Shown here: positions 32,836 to 35,443 of the stretch, one piece after another
How positions within the stretch are numbered: the first letter of the stretch is position 1
Layout of the letters: each line of letters starts with the position of its first letter
Assembly (NCBI GenBank): GCA_000827495.1
Contig: KN817555.1
Span: forward strand, 37,279 to 72,721
Length of the DNA: 35,443 nucleotides
Direction of reading: 5' to 3'
Origin: Hypholoma sublateritium FD-334 SS-4
Taxonomy: Eukaryota; Basidiomycota; Agaricomycetes; Agaricales; Strophariaceae
Notes under the pieces: generated by a model
What the model saw: only the letters and a program-made list of their open reading frames with translations
What the model was told of the DNA's origin: nothing
Databases searched by the model: none
Position numbers and translations under genes: made by a program

Positions 32836-33715
32836 CTAATGCGCAACGTCCTCTACATCTACGTCTGGGATTGAGACAGTCAACGATATTGTCATGTTTG
32901 TAGAACTTGTAACAGCATCAACGTCGTCGCCGTTCTCTTCGTCACATAGATCGCTTCCGTCAGGCATAAAGCTTGAAATCCATCGCGAAGATCCCGGGCA
33001 TCCTTGAGAAGGTGAATGATTTTTTCCCAGACCAGTTCAATCAGCGCGGCGCCGAAATTGCCCTTCACTTGAACGTACATCGTCAGGCTCAGGTGCACGG
33101 TAGTATCGCGTGATGATGTAGGTGTCCTGGTCGCAGCGAAGCTCAACTTTTTTGCATGTACCGGATGCCGGATTCGCCTTGGGTGATGACTAGCAAATTT
33201 ATAACATCAACCAGGAAGCAAAGGAGTTTCCAGTGAATCTTCTCACCTTCCGCACGCGCAGGCCGTAGCAGGTCTTACTGGGTACATAACCACATAATTG
33301 GCATCCATTGTATAAGTTTTGTTTGACGATTCATTTGACAAAGACTACAAAGAAGTGATTGTCAGTTATGAATTGTCCATGAGGTAGAATTTTCAGTACT
33401 AAGGCTTCCAATAGCCTATGACCAAATAAAAGTTTTTTAAAAACATACCATCTATCTGGTCCTGCACCTAGTATAAGCGCTACCACGTTTATCCCATCCT
33501 CGTCAACATCCGAGTACGAATCAAATCCAACCCGAGCTATCTTGAAAGTTGAAAGCCTGAGCTCCCAACCTGTGCCAACACTGAGATCGAAACTCGAGAC
33601 GCCTTCCACTGCCCAGGTCGGCAGCCGACCTGTATGTGAGCAGATTAGCAACGTTTTCTCGGTTGTATGTGTTACTCAAGTATTGCGTCCCCGCAGTCCA
33701 CGCATCAAGCACCAT
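32836..33715 (-). pseudogene. decayed relative of the PAH-like gene plus an unrecognised exon set
   Basis: On the minus strand the exon-intron border near 33208-33280 (CCTGCGCGTGCGGAAG then an intron with CCTTTGCTTCCTGG) resembles the second border of the PAH-like gene (CCTGCGCCAGCGAAAG then CCTTTATTTCCTGG). A frame ending at 32836 finishes with TVSIPDVDVEDVAH, close to the tail of the PAH-like protein (DIDIPDVEDISHWDW). No PAH domain was found. Upstream, 33651-33331 holds a protein-like stretch (VEGVSSFDLSVGTGWELRLS then DVDEDGINVVALILGAGPD) that I do not recognise. Frames change between the blocks, so a working gene is doubtful. Confidence 0.4.
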
Positions 33716-34258
33716 CAGAGATGTTCACACGCCGGTGGTTCTGGAATGAAAACGACGTTTTTAGATGTATTTTTCAGGATCATAAAAATTAGAAATGCCG
33801 AAGGACTTACATAAAAAAGACAAAAACATTTGAAATATAAACGAACCTTCAAAACACTTTTTTGTTTGAGTAATAAATCAAATTGAATATCTGTTTTTTA
33901 TTTCAACTATAGATGTATTTTCTGAGTGTTTCCACAGTTGTAATGAAAAAGGGACCGAGAAACCTTTTTGTATTTCAGATAGAAATGAGACTAAAAACTG
34001 TCTTTTTAACGTTGTGAAATAGTTCTTACGAAAAAGACATTTAAATTGTGACGCCCACTCATCGCCCGCTCGTCGCCCGTCCGTCGCCCACCCGTCGCCC
34101 GGTCGGCTGCCCACTTGCCGCCCACCAGCAGCCCACTCCCCAGTGATACCGGGCCGTGCGCGGGTCACTCGAAGCACGTGATCTTATAGTCAAACGCCGC
34201 ACGGAAGCCGCACGTCGTTGTCGGGACTCGGCGTCGCCTCATCAATGCATCATCACCT
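33716..34258. repeat. AT-rich tract followed by a C-rich imperfect tandem repeat
   Basis: 33780-34050 is AT-rich and without genes. 34050-34140 is built of imperfect units of about 7-10 nt around CGTCGCCC, CCGCCCAC and similar. The change of composition at about 34050 is abrupt. Confidence 0.6.
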
Positions 34259-34419
34259 ATGTCCAGCATGTCCGCTGCATCTAGCGTGTCTCTACCACAA
34301 AGAACACCTGCTCTCGCCCCCACTGCTACCTCTAAAGAAGCTCGCCTGCCAGGTACTCCCCTTCCTCAGAGAGTCCACCGCGCCCAATTCCCCCCTCCTC
34401 TAGAGTCTAGAGTCTAGAN
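34259..34419 (+). other. short Ser/Pro-rich frame ending in a TCTAGAG repeat
   Basis: An ATG at 34259 opens a frame of about 50 codons (starting MSSMSAASSVSLPQRTP, then a LPGTPLPQRVHRA stretch). It ends at a TAG inside a triple CTCTAGAGT/TCTAGAGTCTAGA repeat at about 34397-34418. It resembles a disordered N-terminus or linker of a cytoskeletal protein but is not assigned. The repeat marks the junction to the kinase-like piece. Confidence 0.35.
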
Positions 34420-34580
34420 TATCTGCACGACCCGTTCGAGAGTATTGCAAACATCCTCGAGGGCTCAGCGCCGGAGCCACACCGGATGTATATCGACAGA
34501 CCGCGGCTTGACTCTGNCTTTGTGNGCCTTGGCGACGCCATCGCAGAACAGGTACCTACGCAGCGCGCGCTCTCACCTTG
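34420..34580 (+). pseudogene. diverged fragment of the CAMKL kinase tail
   Basis: The frame LHDPFESIANILEG, then SAPEPHR, then LGDAIAEQ, then RALSPC follows the kinase tail encoded at 26607-26800 (LHDPFESTANILAG, VAPALHR, LGDAITEE, RAPSPL). About 10 residues in the middle are lost relative to the kinase. Similarity ends near 34580, just before an N at 34588. It contains three other single N bases. Confidence 0.75.
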
Positions 34581-34607
34581 CTCTCGCNGCTTGTAACTTG
34601 CGCACAG

Positions 34608-35442
34608 GCTCAGTTCGACCACTTCGCGGAGACGTACTTTGACGGGCTCGAGACTGACCTGGCGGCGCGCGAGCTAGACTATGCCGCGGNGGTTGACCAT
34701 GACCTGGACATGTTCGCTGCATCGATCAGTCTGACGCGGACGTCGGTGGCGGCGTTGATCAAGGAAGACGGTATGGGCTTCCGATACATCTTAGAACGTG
34801 CATTGACCATCTAATAGATGCTCAGCTTGATGTGGGTGGATACAACATNAATGAAGAGCTATTCGACCCGCTTGGCGTGCTATCGACGCAGTGCAAGAGC
34901 GCCAAGACNCTTTCGAGGGAAATGATCAAGCGCCTCGAGGATCTCGCGTGCGACTCGGCGGCGGTGAAGCTACATTGNGCAGCTTTTTATTTCGGAAATA
35001 CNGTACTCATTTCCCTAACTGCGTGTCGCGTAATATTGACAGTATGCAGCTCGCACAACAAGTGCCGCATCTGCGCGATGTGCGTTCATCTAAGACCTCA
35101 TTCCAGCCTGCAGACGAAGGACCAGACGGTGCAGGAGGCGACGGNGAAGATTGAGCTGATGGAGCGGCGGCTGGAGGCGGTGAAGAAGCAGCGGGCATAC
35201 GAGGAGGCGATGGAGCAGCTGCAGGCGGACCTGGACACGCTCAAGCAGGATAACGCGAAACTGAAGACGCGGCAGAGTTCGGGGCGCAACACGTCGAGCC
35301 GGAGAGCGTGCCGATTGAGGGCAGCCTGGAGACGTCGCTCCTCAGGCTGCTGGAGCAGATCGAGGTGCTGAGGGGGACGGTGCGGTTCCTGCACACGGAG
35401 AACGCGTACCTGAAGGGGTACGACCTGCTGAAGGAGCTCTAG
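34608..35442 (+). pseudogene. decayed dynactin p150Glued (dynactin subunit 1) fragment
   Basis: Exon-like blocks match the C-terminal half of dynactin subunit 1. They are AQFDHFAETYFDGLETDL and DHDLDMFAASISLTRTSV (34608-34770), then an intron 34771-34817, then YNxNEELFDPLGVL and CKSAKxLSREMIKRLEDLA (34818 to about 34975). A short LAQQVPHLRDVRSSKTSFQ piece follows (about 35047-35106), then a coiled coil (about 35110-35280), then LLEQIEVLRGTVRFLHTEN and AYLKGYDLLKEL. In intact p150 these are separated by longer stretches that are missing here. The frame shifts between the SLAQQ-like piece and the coiled coil, and again near 35275. A TAG follows KEL at 35440-35442, where the family normally continues. 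p150 links dynein to dynactin and microtubules; this copy is probably not functional. Confidence 0.75.
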
Positions 35443-35443
35443 G

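Overview
The window is nuclear DNA of a filamentous basidiomycete, most likely an Agaricomycete. The genes are cut by many short introns of about 45-65 nt with GT..AG ends and CTNA-type branch sites, coding DNA is GC-rich, and several families are typical of mushroom-forming fungi (DUF6589, DUF6534, HET, small PAH proteins). All gene models were spliced by eye from reading frames, splice signals and remembered family patterns. No database search was run.

Left accessory block (1-5340). A DUF6589 gene (+) and a RecQ/DEAH helicase gene (-) converge, with only 54 bp between their stops. The helicase is interrupted near its 3' end by a tRNA-like element and its phases do not rejoin there. To the right is a long foldback element (about 4555-5334) whose arms pair around position 4955.

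Housekeeping block 1 (5440-9735). A UBA-UAS-UBX protein of the UBXD8/FAF2 type (+), a Cdc4/Mlc1-type essential myosin light chain (-) with an apparent ATG-only first exon, and a probable Pba1/PAC1-like proteasome assembly chaperone (+) ending in an HbYX-like tail. A 3-kb gene-poor stretch follows, with a 179-bp tandem duplication.

Housekeeping block 2 (12702-19794), all +. A nine-exon DUF6534 membrane protein that is hard to see because its exons are short, mitochondrial release factor 1 (GGQ), and a CSC1/TMEM63-like channel.

HET and kinase block (20680-29248). A HET-domain gene has an intact 3' exon, but its 5' half shows in-frame stops and frame jumps. Then come 2.4 kb without a recognisable gene and a 1239-residue CAMKL-type kinase with a GC-AG intron. 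The last codons and 3' flank of the kinase gene are repeated about 955 bp downstream, just upstream of a synaptobrevin (Snc1-like) gene whose start codon appears to be split by an intron.

Right accessory block (31053-35443). A short Sin3-PAH1-like gene (-), a decayed relative of it (-), an AT-rich and a C-rich repeat tract, and a mosaic in which a diverged piece of the CAMKL kinase lies against a decayed dynactin p150 fragment. Single N bases cluster in this mosaic, which suggests a collapsed multicopy sequence. The most unusual features are the kinase-dynactin mosaic, the convergent DUF6589/helicase pair and the foldback element.
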